Positions 1-7,765 of a stretch of DNA of 40,165 nucleotides are shown here, in pieces. A program made the position numbers and the translations under genes. Position 1 is the stretch's first letter, and each line of letters opens with the position of its first letter. The notes beneath the pieces were generated by a model that made no database searches, was not told where the DNA came from, and was given only the letters and a program-made list of their open reading frames with translations. The stretch is from assembly GCA_035509315.1 (NCBI GenBank), contig DATJLS010000046.1:1-40165 (forward strand), given 5' to 3'. The DNA comes from JAKAWQ01 sp035509315 (GTDB lineage: Bacteria > Pseudomonadota > Alphaproteobacteria > Acetobacterales > Acetobacteraceae).

Positions 1-131
1 GGACCCCGAGCGCAGCGATCCGCCAAAGCCCAAGGGGAAGTCATAAAATTGATCGCCAAAACAAAAGGGCCGTGAGCACCGGAAGCGCAGAAAGACGCGT
101 CGGACGACCACCACAGTCGCATTCTCAAACA
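1..131 (-). repeat. Family B element, partial copy at window edge
   Basis: Positions 9-128, read on the minus strand, match 13889-14008 read on the plus strand with only two mismatches in 120 bases. The TTGAGAATGCG terminus lies at the right side of this copy, so the rest of the element would extend left, outside the window. The same element at 13.88 kb has a second, inverted terminus, which makes it look like a non-autonomous transposable (MITE-like) element. No reading frame in it looks like a protein. The remaining bases up to purC (132-283) hold a small palindrome, GTCTCT-G-AGAGAC at 132-144, and presumably the purC promoter. Confidence 0.8.
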
Positions 132-283
132 GTCTCTGAGAGACCGGCTCGAACCAGGCGGTCAAAGGCAGGCCAGGGATGGAAGGGGCCCGCCCATGGT
201 CGAAACGGCGGTGAGTTGCTATATCCGCCCGGCGCCTGACTGCTCTCGCGGCAGTGCAGCAAAACGTGCCAAGGGATGAGGTC

Positions 284-1048
284 ATGGCCCGCCGCCGCCA
301 GCTTTACGAGGGAAAGGCGAAGATCCTGTTCGAGGGGCCGGAGCCGGGTACCCTCGTGCAGTATTTCAAAGACGACGCCACCGCCTTCAACGCCCAGAAG
401 CGAGGCGTGATCACCGGCAAGGGTGTACTCAACAACCGCATCAGCGAGTATCTGATGCTGCGGCTGGCCGAGATCGGCATCCCGACCCATTTCGTCCGCC
501 GGCTCAATATGCGCGAGCAGCTCATCCGCGAGGTCGAGATCATTCCGATCGAGGTGGTGGTGCGGAACGTCGCCGCCGGCAGCCTCTCCAAGCGGATGGG
601 CATCCCGGAAGGCAAGCGGCTGCCGCGCAGCATTATTGAATATTACTATAAGAACGATGAGCTTGCCGATCCGATGGTGGCCGAGGAGCATATCACCGCC
701 TTCGGCTGGGCGGCGCCGCAGGACATGGACGACATCGTTTCCCTTTCGCTCCGGGTGAATGATTTCCTCACCGGGCTCTTCCTCGGCGTTGGCATCACGC
801 TCGTCGATTTCAAGCTGGAATTCGGCCGGCTTTGGGAGAACGAGGAGATGCGCATCGTCCTCGCCGATGAGATCTCGCCCGACAATTGCCGACTCTGGGA
901 CAGCAAGACCAACGAGAAGATGGACAAGGATCGCTTCCGCCGCGATCTCGGCAAGGTCGAGGAAGCCTATCAGGAAGTGGCCAAGCGACTCGGCATTCTG
1001 CCCGAGGCCGGCACCCGCGACATGAAGGGCCCGGAGGTGATGCAGTGA
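284..1048 (+). CDS. purC: Phosphoribosylaminoimidazole-succinocarboxamide synthase (SAICAR synthetase)
   Basis: Catalyses the ATP-dependent joining of aspartate to CAIR in purine biosynthesis (cytosol). The protein is 254 aa, normal for the bacterial family. Its start MARRRQLYEGKAKILFEG carries the typical YEGKAK motif, and later blocks (FNAQKRGVITGKGVLNNRISE region, VVRNVAAGSL, DFKLEFG, DEISPDNCRLWD) are all present. I chose ATG 284, preceded by AGGGATGAGG at 272-281, over an in-frame GTG at 254 because family members begin just before YEGKAK. purS follows after 25 bases, so the two are probably co-transcribed. Confidence 0.96.
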   Translation: MARRRQLYEGKAKILFEGPEPGTLVQYFKDDATAFNAQKRGVITGKGVLNNRISEYLMLRLAEIGIPTHFVRRLNMREQLIREVEIIPIEVVVRNVAAGSLSKRMGIPEGKRLPRSIIEYYYKNDELADPMVAEEHITAFGWAAPQDMDDIVSLSLRVNDFLTGLFLGVGITLVDFKLEFGRLWENEEMRIVLADEISPDNCRLWDSKTNEKMDKDRFRRDLGKVEEAYQEVAKRLGILPEAGTRDMKGPEVMQ

Positions 1049-1073
1049 AACGTCATGCGGCGGGCGAGGCGCC

Positions 1074-1316
1074 GTGAAAGCGATCGTGACCGTGATGCCG
1101 AAGCCGGGGGTGCTCGATCCACAGGGCAAGGCGATCGCGCGCGCGCTCGACCATCTCGGGTTCGGGGGTGTCGGCGAGGTGCGGGCCGGCAAGGTGATCG
1201 AGCTCGAGCTTGCGGCCACGGACCCCGAGGCCGCGCGCAGGGAAGCCGCTTCAATGGCCGAGCAGCTCCTGGCCAACACCGTGATCGAGAGTTTCTCCGT
1301 AGCGATTTCTCAATGA
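1074..1316 (+). CDS. purS: FGAM synthase subunit PurS
   Basis: Small (80 aa) subunit of the three-part formylglycinamidine ribonucleotide synthase (PurS/PurQ/PurL) found in many alphaproteobacteria, Bacillus and archaea. PurS dimers bridge the glutaminase PurQ and the synthetase PurL. The sequence begins MKAIVTVMPKPGVLDPQGKA, a typical PurS opening, and continues with the GFGGVGEVRAGKVIEL segment. The start codon is GTG 1074. It sits between purC and purQ as expected, but the gap to purQ (127 bases) is unusually long for this operon and holds two hairpins. Confidence 0.95.
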   Translation: MKAIVTVMPKPGVLDPQGKAIARALDHLGFGGVGEVRAGKVIELELAATDPEAARREAASMAEQLLANTVIESFSVAISQ

Positions 1317-1331
1317 CAAGGGCCGTTCGCT

Positions 1332-1400
1332 AGTGTCCCGACTCGCAAATATCGTCATCATGCGTCGGGACACTCGCTCTTTGTTTTCAGCGGCCTGCTG
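1332..1400 (+). repeat. Family C palindromic repeat, copy 1
   Basis: AGTGTCCCGAC at 1332-1342 pairs perfectly with GTCGGGACACT at 1364-1374 across a 21-base loop. The bases after it contain CTCTTTGTTT and GGCCTGCT, which recur after the matching palindrome near 14.2 kb. The position between purS and purQ puts it inside an operon, so it is more likely a dispersed repeat inserted there than an operon-ending terminator. Confidence 0.7.
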
Positions 1401-1430
1401 GCCCCTGAAATGCGAAGGCATTTCAGGGGC
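1401..1430 (+). other. Perfect 13-bp hairpin upstream of purQ
   Basis: GCCCCTGAAATGC (1401-1413) and GCATTTCAGGGGC (1418-1430) form a perfect 13-bp stem with a 4-base GAAG loop, ending 13 bases before the purQ ATG. No run of T follows on the plus strand, so it does not look like a rho-independent terminator. It could protect an mRNA end or affect ribosome access to purQ (inference). Confidence 0.7.
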
Positions 1431-1443
1431 AGGACGCTAGCGC

Positions 1444-2136
1444 ATGCGCGCCGGCGTCATCGTCTTTCCCGGCATCAACCGCGAGCGCGACATGGCAATC
1501 GCGCTCGAACTGGCATCCGGGCGCAAGCCGCGCATGCTCTGGCACGCGGAGACGGACCTTTCCGGGCTCGATCTCGCCGTCATTCCCGGCGGCTTCTCCT
1601 ATGGGGATTATCTGCGCGCCGGCGCGATGGCCGCGCATTCCCCGATCATGGGCGCGGTGCGCGCGCACGCGGCGCGCGGGGGCTATGTGCTCGGCGTCTG
1701 CAACGGATTTCAGATCCTAACCGAGGCCGGGCTGCTGCCCGGCGCGCTTCTGCGCAATGTCTCTCTCCGCTTCCTGGCGATGGACTGCCATCTCCGGGTC
1801 GAGCGCGCGGGCACGGCCTTCACCGGGCATTTCCAGGCGGGTGAGGTCTTCCGCGCCGTGCTCGCCCATGGCGAGGGAAATTATTACGCCGACGAAGCAA
1901 CACTCGACCGTCTCGAGGGCGAAGGGCTGGTCGCGTTCCGCTATGCCGCGCCGGGTGGAGAGCTTACGCCCGCTTCCAATCCGAACGGCAGCGCGCGGGC
2001 CATTGCCGGCATCTTCAGCCCCAATCTGCGCATCCTCGGGCTGATGCCGCATGCGGAGAATCTGGTCGATCCGGTGGCGGGCGGCGATGATGCGAAGAAA
2101 CTCTTCGAGGGGCTGGCCGCCGCGTTCTCCGCATGA
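1444..2136 (+). CDS. purQ: FGAM synthase glutaminase subunit PurQ
   Basis: Class I glutamine amidotransferase that supplies ammonia to PurL for the FGAR to FGAM step. 230 aa, normal length. The catalytic triad is visible: the nucleophile elbow GVCNGFQIL with Cys86, and His203/Glu205 in GLMPHAENLVDP. The N-terminus MRAGVIVFPGINRERDM is typical, although many relatives have N-C-D in place of N-R-E-R-D. The stop codon lies inside a 14-base tandem duplication that also duplicates the purL ribosome-binding region. Confidence 0.95.
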   Translation: MRAGVIVFPGINRERDMAIALELASGRKPRMLWHAETDLSGLDLAVIPGGFSYGDYLRAGAMAAHSPIMGAVRAHAARGGYVLGVCNGFQILTEAGLLPGALLRNVSLRFLAMDCHLRVERAGTAFTGHFQAGEVFRAVLAHGEGNYYADEATLDRLEGEGLVAFRYAAPGGELTPASNPNGSARAIAGIFSPNLRILGLMPHAENLVDPVAGGDDAKKLFEGLAAAFSA

Positions 2137-2158
2137 AGAGGCGGGCATGAAGAGGCGG
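2131..2158 (+). repeat. Tandem duplication at the purQ-purL junction
   Basis: GCATGAAGAGGCGG occurs twice in direct succession at 2131-2144 and 2145-2158. The first copy contains the purQ stop; the second places AGAGGCGG immediately before the purL ATG at 2160. Each copy supplies a purine-rich AGAGG that could serve as a ribosome-binding site, so purL may have two overlapping initiation signals. Confidence 0.85.
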
Positions 2159-2159
2159 A

Positions 2160-4355
2160 ATGAATAAGCCTTTGTCGGCGTCCTTACCGGCCCTGGCCGC
2201 GGAGTTCGGCCTTTCGCCGGAGGAATATGGCCGCGTGCTCGCGATCCTCGGGCGCGAGCCGCGTCTTGCAGAGCTCGGCATTTTCGCCGCCATGTGGTCC
2301 GAGCATTGTTCATACAAATCTTCTCGCGTCTGGCTGCGCACGCTTCCGACCTCAGCGCCCTGGGTGATCCAGGGTCCGGGAGAGAATGCCGGCGTGGTGG
2401 CGATCGGCGAGGGGCTGGCCGCCGTCTTCAAGATGGAGAGCCACAACCACCCGAGCTTCATCGAGCCCTATCAAGGGGCGGCAACCGGTGTCGGCGGGAT
2501 TCTCCGCGATGTCTTCACCATGGGGGCGCGGCCGATCGCCAATCTCAACGCGCTGCGCTTCGGTGACCCGGACGAGCCGGGGACGAAACGCATCGTGGAT
2601 GGCGTGGTGCGGGGAATCGGCGGCTACGGCAATTGCGTCGGAGTGCCGACGGTGGGTGGAGAGATCAATTTCCACCGCGCCTATAACGGCAATCCGCTGA
2701 TCAATGCGATGACGGTGGGCATTGCCCCGGCGGACCGTATTTTCCGCTCTGCCGCCGCCGGTGTGGGCAACCCGGTCGTCTATGTCGGCGCCAAGACCGG
2801 ACGCGACGGCATTCAGGGCGCGACGATGGCGAGCGCCGCCTTCGGCGATGATGCGGCGGAGAAGAGGCCGACCGTGCAGGTCGGCGATCCTTTCACCGAG
2901 AAGCTGCTGATCGAGGCTTGCCTTGCCCTGATGGAGACGGACGCGATCGTTGCGATCCAGGACATGGGGGCGGCCGGACTCACCAGCTCGGCGGTGGAGA
3001 TGGCGGGCAAGGGCCGGCTTGGCATCGCGCTTGACCTCGATGCGGTGCCGGTGCGCGAGAAGGGCATGACCGCCTATGAGATGATGCTCTCGGAAAGCCA
3101 GGAGCGCATGCTGATGGTGCTGCGCCCCGGCCACGAGGACGAGGCGCGGGCGATCTTCGAGAAATGGGAGCTCGATTTCGCGGTCATCGGGCGGCTTACG
3201 GAGAGCGGGCGGATCGTCATCACCCATCGCGGTGTGGTGGAGGCGGAGATTCCGCTCGGGCCGCTCGCGGCGGAGGCGCCGCTCTATCGCCGCCCGATCG
3301 AGGAGACGCCGAAGCCCGCGGTGCTGGCCGCGGCGGAGATCGTCGATCCGCCGAGGCTCGAAACGGCGCTTCTCCGGCTGATCGCCTCGCCCGATCTTTG
3401 CTCGCGCCGGTGGGTCTGGGACCAGTACGACGCCACGGTGGGCGGGCAGACGGTGAAGCGGCCCGGGGCGGCGGACGCGGCGGTGGTGCGCGTCGAGGGG
3501 CACAGGCTCGCGCTCGCGCTCACCACCGACTGCACCCCGCGCTACTGCGCGGCCGATGCGGAAGCGGGTGGCGCGCAGGCGGTGGCGGAGGCCTGGCGCA
3601 ACCTGACGGCAACGGGCGCGCGGCCGCTGGCGCTGACCGACAATCTCAATTTCGGCAGCCCCGAGAATCCGCGCGTGATGGGCCAGTTCGCGGGCGCGAT
3701 CCGCGGCATGGAGGCGGCCTGCCGCGCGCTCGACTTCCCGGTCGTTTCCGGAAATGTGAGCCTCTACAACCAGACCGCGGGCACTGCGATCCTGCCGACA
3801 CCCGTCATCGGCGGCGTGGGTGTGCTCGCGGATGCGCGACAGGCGGTCGGGATCGCGCTCTCGCCCGGGCTCGAGCTCGTCCTGATCGGGACGACCGAGG
3901 GGTGGCTCGGCTGCTCGCTCTGGCTGCGCGAGATCTGCGGGCGCGAGGCGGGCGCGCCGCCGCCGGTCGATCTGGCGGAGGAGCGGCGCAACGGCGATTT
4001 CGTGCGCGAGCGGATCGCGGCCGGCGCGGTGCGTGCCTGCCACGACGTTTCGGACGGCGGGCTGCTTGTCGCGGTGGCGGAGATGGCTCTGGCCGGCGGT
4101 TGCGGCGCGCGGCTCGAGCCCGGCCCGGCCGGAGTGCCACCGCACGGTTTCTGGTTCGGTGAGGACCAGGGCCGCTATGTGCTGGCGGCGGCCGATGCGG
4201 CCGGCCTGCTCGCCGCGGCGAAAGGCGCTTGCGTGCCTGCCTGGCGCCTTGGCATTGCGGGTGGAGAGGATTTGACACTCCCCGGCGCCATCGCCATATC
4301 GGTGGCGGCGTTGCGCGAGGCACACGAGCGCTTCTTTCCGACCTGGCTCGATTGA
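2160..4355 (+). CDS. purL: FGAM synthase subunit PurL (small type)
   Basis: ATP-dependent synthetase subunit that converts FGAR and PurQ-derived ammonia to FGAM. At 731 aa it is the short, multi-subunit form rather than the ~1300 aa single-chain enzyme. Conserved segments include MWSEHCSYKSSR near residue 45, the ATP/metal-binding MESHNHPSF, GGGI-like GVGGILRDVFTMGARP, and the second-half DNLNFGSPENP and SGNVSLYN motifs. The start ATG 2160 gives the usual MNKP-type N-terminus, with the AGAGGCGG ribosome site just before it. It follows purQ and precedes bolA by 17 bases. Confidence 0.96.
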   Translation: MNKPLSASLPALAAEFGLSPEEYGRVLAILGREPRLAELGIFAAMWSEHCSYKSSRVWLRTLPTSAPWVIQGPGENAGVVAIGEGLAAVFKMESHNHPSFIEPYQGAATGVGGILRDVFTMGARPIANLNALRFGDPDEPGTKRIVDGVVRGIGGYGNCVGVPTVGGEINFHRAYNGNPLINAMTVGIAPADRIFRSAAAGVGNPVVYVGAKTGRDGIQGATMASAAFGDDAAEKRPTVQVGDPFTEKLLIEACLALMETDAIVAIQDMGAAGLTSSAVEMAGKGRLGIALDLDAVPVREKGMTAYEMMLSESQERMLMVLRPGHEDEARAIFEKWELDFAVIGRLTESGRIVITHRGVVEAEIPLGPLAAEAPLYRRPIEETPKPAVLAAAEIVDPPRLETALLRLIASPDLCSRRWVWDQYDATVGGQTVKRPGAADAAVVRVEGHRLALALTTDCTPRYCAADAEAGGAQAVAEAWRNLTATGARPLALTDNLNFGSPENPRVMGQFAGAIRGMEAACRALDFPVVSGNVSLYNQTAGTAILPTPVIGGVGVLADARQAVGIALSPGLELVLIGTTEGWLGCSLWLREICGREAGAPPPVDLAEERRNGDFVRERIAAGAVRACHDVSDGGLLVAVAEMALAGGCGARLEPGPAGVPPHGFWFGEDQGRYVLAAADAAGLLAAAKGACVPAWRLGIAGGEDLTLPGAIAISVAALREAHERFFPTWLD

Positions 4356-4372
4356 GAGCGCGGAGGGCGTGC

Positions 4373-4621
4373 ATGGCGATGGGGGCGAGCGAGATCGAGG
4401 CGCTGATCAAGGCGGCGCTCCCTGACGCGAGCGTGAGCATCGAGGACCTCGCCGGTGACGGCGACCATTATGCGGCGACGGTGGTGAGTTCCGCCTTCCG
4501 CGGCCTTTCGCGCGTGCGGCAGCACCAGATCGTCTATGCCGCCTTGCGTGGCCGGATGGGGGCCGAGCTTCACGCCCTGGCCCTTCAGACAAGCGCCCCC
4601 GAACAGGAGCAGACGCAATGA
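4373..4621 (+). CDS. bolA: BolA family protein
   Basis: 82-aa BolA-like protein. BolA proteins pair with CGFS monothiol glutaredoxins to handle [2Fe-2S] clusters and iron regulation; the partner gene grxD follows directly, overlapping in an ATGA (4618-4621). The region FRGLSRVRQHQIVYAALRG matches the characteristic FxGxSxxxRHQxVYxxL block, with Gln in place of Arg before the conserved His. ATG 4373 is preceded by GGAGGG at 4362-4367. Placement behind purL is common in alphaproteobacteria. Confidence 0.92.
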   Translation: MAMGASEIEALIKAALPDASVSIEDLAGDGDHYAATVVSSAFRGLSRVRQHQIVYAALRGRMGAELHALALQTSAPEQEQTQ

Positions 4622-4956
4622 CGATTTCCGTATCCGAGCGAATCCAGAGCGAGATCGATGAGCATCCCGTGATGCTCTTCATGAAGGGAACGGCGATGTT
4701 TCCCCAATGCGGCTTTTCCGCCCGCGTGGTGCAGATCCTGACCCATATGGGTGTTCCCTTCGCCACCGCGAATGTGCTCGAGGATCCGGAGCTGCGCGAA
4801 GGGATCAAGGAATTCTCGAGCTGGCCGACGATTCCCCAGCTCTATGTGAAGGGCGAGTTCGTCGGCGGGTGCGACATCCTGACCGAGATGTACCAGTCGG
4901 GCGAGCTTGAGTCCCTGCTCAAGGAAAAGGGCATTTCCTGCGAAAAGGCGGCCTGA
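4618..4956 (+). CDS. grxD: Monothiol glutaredoxin, Grx4 family
   Basis: 112-aa monothiol glutaredoxin with the CGFS active site (Cys31 in FPQCGFSARVVQIL). These proteins bind a [2Fe-2S] cluster with glutathione and pass it on, alone or with BolA. WPTIPQLYVKGEFVGGCDI is the family's glutathione-binding block. Its ATG overlaps the bolA stop by four bases, so translation is probably coupled. It is the last gene before a strong terminator. Confidence 0.96.
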   Translation: MTISVSERIQSEIDEHPVMLFMKGTAMFPQCGFSARVVQILTHMGVPFATANVLEDPELREGIKEFSSWPTIPQLYVKGEFVGGCDILTEMYQSGELESLLKEKGISCEKAA

Positions 4957-4993
4957 GAGGCGGCCCCACCCGCACTGATTCGATTTTCGTTCG

Positions 4994-5027
4994 GAGCGTG
5001 ATGGTCAAAGATCATCACGCTCTTTTT
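4994..5027 (+). terminator. Rho-independent terminator after grxD
   Basis: GAGCGTGATGGTC (4994-5006), loop AAA, GATCATCACGCTC (5010-5022), then TTTTT (5023-5027). The stem is 13 pairs with one G-U wobble. It stands 37 bases after grxD and would end the purC-grxD transcript. Its left arm resembles the AGCGTGAT arm of family A repeats. Confidence 0.9.
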
Positions 5028-5263
5028 CTGCGTGATCCGCCTTGTGACTTTCGCCGATCGCCGGACGAATTTTCGAAACCATATCGACCTCGCAAAACCG
5101 TCGTGATGATGAGGGTTGCGGGGGTATAGCAGTAGCCTTCACATTTTTCGGCGGCCTCCTGAGTTCGAGACGCTGTCGATTGCGGCTGTCATTTTCTCGA
5201 TGTTTGGCGACATTGTTCTGTAACGCCGCTGGTCGAGGATTATCCGCCGCCGGACGATCCGCC

Positions 5264-5340
5264 AGAGCGTAATCGCCGCAGGTGGATTCGCCGAAGGGGT
5301 GAATCACGCGAAAAAACAAATGGCGAGAGCGTGATGGCAG
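5264..5340 (+). repeat. Family A repeat, copy 1
   Basis: Contains AGCGTAAT, GTGAATCACGCG and the conserved AAAACAAATGGCGAGAGCGTGATG segment of the family (split at 5297-5335). It ends six bases before the ATG of the next gene, so that gene's ribosome site (GAAGGC) abuts the repeat. Confidence 0.75.
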
Positions 5341-5346
5341 AAGGCA

Positions 5347-6604
5347 ATGACCAGCATGATGCGTAAACCGCTCTGGCAGCCCTCGCGGCGCCAGGTTCTG
5401 GCCGCCGGCCTGGCGGCCGCAGTGCCGGCCACGGTCCGGGCGGCCGGCGAGCCGATCAGGATTGGCATCATCGCCGAGGCGAAGACTCTGACCGGTGCGG
5501 CGATCCCCAACAGCGCCCGGATGGCCGCAGACGTCATCAATGCGGCCGGCGGCGTCGGCGGACGCCCGATCCAGCTCATCGTCTATGACGACCATGTCTC
5601 CGCTGTCGAGGGCGTGCGGGCATTTCAGCGCCTTGCCGCCGAAGACGGGGCGGCAGCGATCATCGGCAGCTTCATCAGCGAAGTGGTGCTGGCGATGGAG
5701 CCATGGTCGGCACGGTTCAAGATACCTTTCATCACCCCCGGTGCCGCGAGCAACGAAATCTCAAAGCGTGTTCACGATGATTATGATCGTTACAAGTATG
5801 TCTTCCAGGGGTTCTTCACCTCGGACTTCTTCCGCCGCATGCGTAGCGAGTTCGGCACACGACATTCTGGCCGGTGATCTGCATATGAAGAGTTGCGTCA
5901 TCATGAGTGAAGACGCGGCCTGGACCACGCCGCTTGACGAGGCCTATGTCCGGCTTCTGCCTGAGGCGGGGTTCGAAATCCGCGATCATATTCGTTTTTC
6001 CCCCGATACCACGGATTTCACGCCGATCTTCAGCCGCATCGAAGGCAAGAGGCCCGACGTGATCGTGACCGGGATCAGTCATGTGGGCGTGGTGCCGACG
6101 GTGCAGTGGGGAGAGCTTCGCGTGCCGATCCCGATGTGGGGCCAGAGCGCTCAAGCGACCTCAAGCGATTTTTGGAGCGCCACCAACGGCGCCTGCGAGG
6201 GTGTGGGAGCACAAACTTCCGCCGGGCCCGATTCCATGATCACGCCGAAGACGCTCCCGTTCACGCAGACCTATCAAAAGCGTTTCGGTCTCGTCCCCAC
6301 CGCTGTCGGGTACTCCAGCTACGACCTCGTTTTTGTCATTGCCGAAGCGATCACGCGGGCGGATGGCTCGACCGAGCCCGACAGGCTCGTCACCGCGCTC
6401 GAGGCAACCGACCATGTCGGCACGATGGGCCGGATCAAGTTCTACGGCCGCGACGCACTCTTCACGCACACGATGGAATATGGGCCTGATCTCGTGCAGG
6501 GCGTGGTCGTCCAGTGGCAGAACGGCAAGCTGGTGACGGTCTGGCCGAAAAGATATGCGACCGCAAAGGTGCGGTTTCCGCCCTTCGTGAGGCTGCCGGG
6601 CTAG
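5347..6604 (+). pseudogene. Frameshifted branched-chain amino acid-type ABC solute-binding protein
   Basis: Two overlapping frames together make one ~418-aa periplasmic binding protein of the LivK/Peripla_BP_6 type. The first part (5347-5877) has a Tat signal with SRRQVLAAG, then EPIRIGIIAEAKTLTG and the domain up to YVFQGFFTSDFFRRMRSEF. The rest continues in the next frame (HDILAGDLHMKSCVIMSEDAAW onwards) to the stop at 6604. Removing one G from the pair at 5854-5855 would restore the reading frame (EF-AHDILAGDL). It is either a real one-base insertion that inactivates the gene or a sequencing error. No permease or ATPase of the same (Liv) type is adjacent, so it would be an orphan component even if intact. 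Confidence 0.85.
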
Positions 6605-6707
6605 AGCAGATCGCGATCAGATGGAATCGGCTGATCGCGTGAAGATGCTCGCAAAACAAACACATAGAGCGGATTGCGTGAGCCCGTGCAAACACAATTC
6701 GCTCTGG
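6603..6707 (+). repeat. Family A-like repeat, divergent copy 2
   Basis: CGCGATCAG (6612-6620) pairs with CTGATCGCG (6631-6639), followed by GCAAAACAAACA and an imperfect second hairpin between AGAGCGGATTG and CAATTCGCTCT. The layout is that of family A (hairpin, AAAACAA spacer, hairpin) with different stem bases. It begins in the stop codon of the broken binding-protein gene and could act as a terminator there. Confidence 0.6.
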
Positions 6708-6739
6708 ACCTCGGGCCAGGCTCCAAGCTAGGCCAACGA

Positions 6740-6860
6740 GCGAGATCAGGATCGGTCTCGCTCGGGATGAGATCGCTTGTGTTTATCCATTCCGCTTCCG
6801 GTCATTGTTTTCTCGTGTGATTCAGACCTCCTCTCAGTTCATCTGCGGTCATCACGCTTT
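6740..6860 (-). repeat. Family A repeat, copy 3 (reverse orientation)
   Basis: Reading the minus strand: AAGCGTGATGACCGCAG, then GGTCTGAATCACACGAG, AAAACAATGACCG, GAAGCGGAATGG and a closing CATCCCGAGCG. It abuts the stop codon of the lactonase gene at 6859-6861. It lies between two converging transcription units together with copy 2. Confidence 0.75.
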
Positions 6861-7734
6861 AACCACCGAAGCGCTCGTCCGGAACGCCCGCTATTCCTGG
6901 GACAGTGGCGAAGATCCCGCCGGCAAGCGGCTCGTTGCGCAGTCGGTCCACCGGCATCCGATATCTCGCCGAGCTGATATAGAGCGTATCCAGGTGTGCG
7001 CCGCCGAAGGCGACAGAGGTCGGCTGCGAGACGGGCAAAACCAGAACCCTGTCGCGGCGGCCGCGAGGATCATAGCGGACGACGCACGCTGCCGGAGGCT
7101 GCGCCAGCCAATACCCTCCCTCTTCATCGACGGCGGCGCCGTCCGGCACGCCTTCGCGCTCGCTCAGCGCGACGAATATGCGACGATTTCGCAGCGTTCC
7201 GGCTTCCTGCTCAAAATCCCACGCCCAGACGATCCGGCGGCGGCTGTCGGCATAGTAGGCCGTTGTGCTGTCAGGGCTGAAGGCCAGGCCGTTCGATGCA
7301 TAGATTCCATCGACCATCCTATGGCAGGAGAGGTCGGTGTCGAGACGATAAAGGGCGCCGCTGGGCTTGGTCTCATCGGGATCATGCAGGCTGCCCGCCC
7401 AAAATCGCCCCTGGCGATCGGTCTTGCCATCATTGAAGCGATTCTCAACGAGATCCGCTTCCGGTTCGGCGACGGACGTGAATCGGGAGTGCGAAGGATC
7501 GAAGAAAAAGAAACCGGTCTTGAGCGCAACGATCATCCCCCCATCGTGCCGCAAGGCGAGCGAACCGATATCCGCTGGGGTCTTCCACAAGCGATCCTTC
7601 CCGTTCGCGGGGTCATAGCGATGAATCTCGCGACCTTTGATATTGACCCAGTAGAGAACCTCGTCCTCGGGATCCCAGACCGGGCTCTCTGCCAGCTCCG
7701 CCTGGCAATTCAGGACGCAGTCGATCGTTCCCAT
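6859..7734 (-). CDS. SMP-30/gluconolactonase/LRE family protein
   Basis: 291-aa six-bladed beta-propeller of the SMP-30 family, which mostly hydrolyses sugar lactones to sugar acids using one divalent metal. Typical blocks are AELAESPVWDP (metal-binding Glu), ENRFNDGKTDRQGRFWAGS, and DGIYASNGLAFSPD. I placed the start at ATG 7734 (MGTIDCVLNC) with GGGGAGG ahead of it; an upstream in-frame start at 7830 would overlap the dehydrogenase gene and add non-conserved residues. It is the last gene of the minus-strand catabolic operon, 31 bases after the dehydrogenase. The real substrate is unknown. Confidence 0.9.
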   Translation of the reverse strand: MGTIDCVLNCQAELAESPVWDPEDEVLYWVNIKGREIHRYDPANGKDRLWKTPADIGSLALRHDGGMIVALKTGFFFFDPSHSRFTSVAEPEADLVENRFNDGKTDRQGRFWAGSLHDPDETKPSGALYRLDTDLSCHRMVDGIYASNGLAFSPDSTTAYYADSRRRIVWAWDFEQEAGTLRNRRIFVALSEREGVPDGAAVDEEGGYWLAQPPAACVVRYDPRGRRDRVLVLPVSQPTSVAFGGAHLDTLYISSARYRMPVDRLRNEPLAGGIFATVPGIAGVPDERFGG

Positions 7735-7765
7735 ACCGTCGCCTCCCCGCCATCCTGCGCTTTCG

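Larger units (their letters stand above)
4957..5346. other. Intergenic region between grxD and the broken binding-protein gene
   Basis: Holds the grxD terminator (4994-5027) and a family A repeat (5264-5340). Between 5030 and 5260 I see no convincing reading frame, RNA gene or motif. Confidence 0.7.

Noticed and set aside
2352..4325. 657-aa open frame on the minus strand opposite purL
   Set aside because: Arg/His/Ala-rich translation typical of antisense frames in GC-rich DNA; purL on the plus strand is certain.
5845..5860. Programmed frameshift in the binding-protein pseudogene
   Set aside because: No slippery heptamer or stimulatory structure is visible, and this family is not known to use frameshifting.
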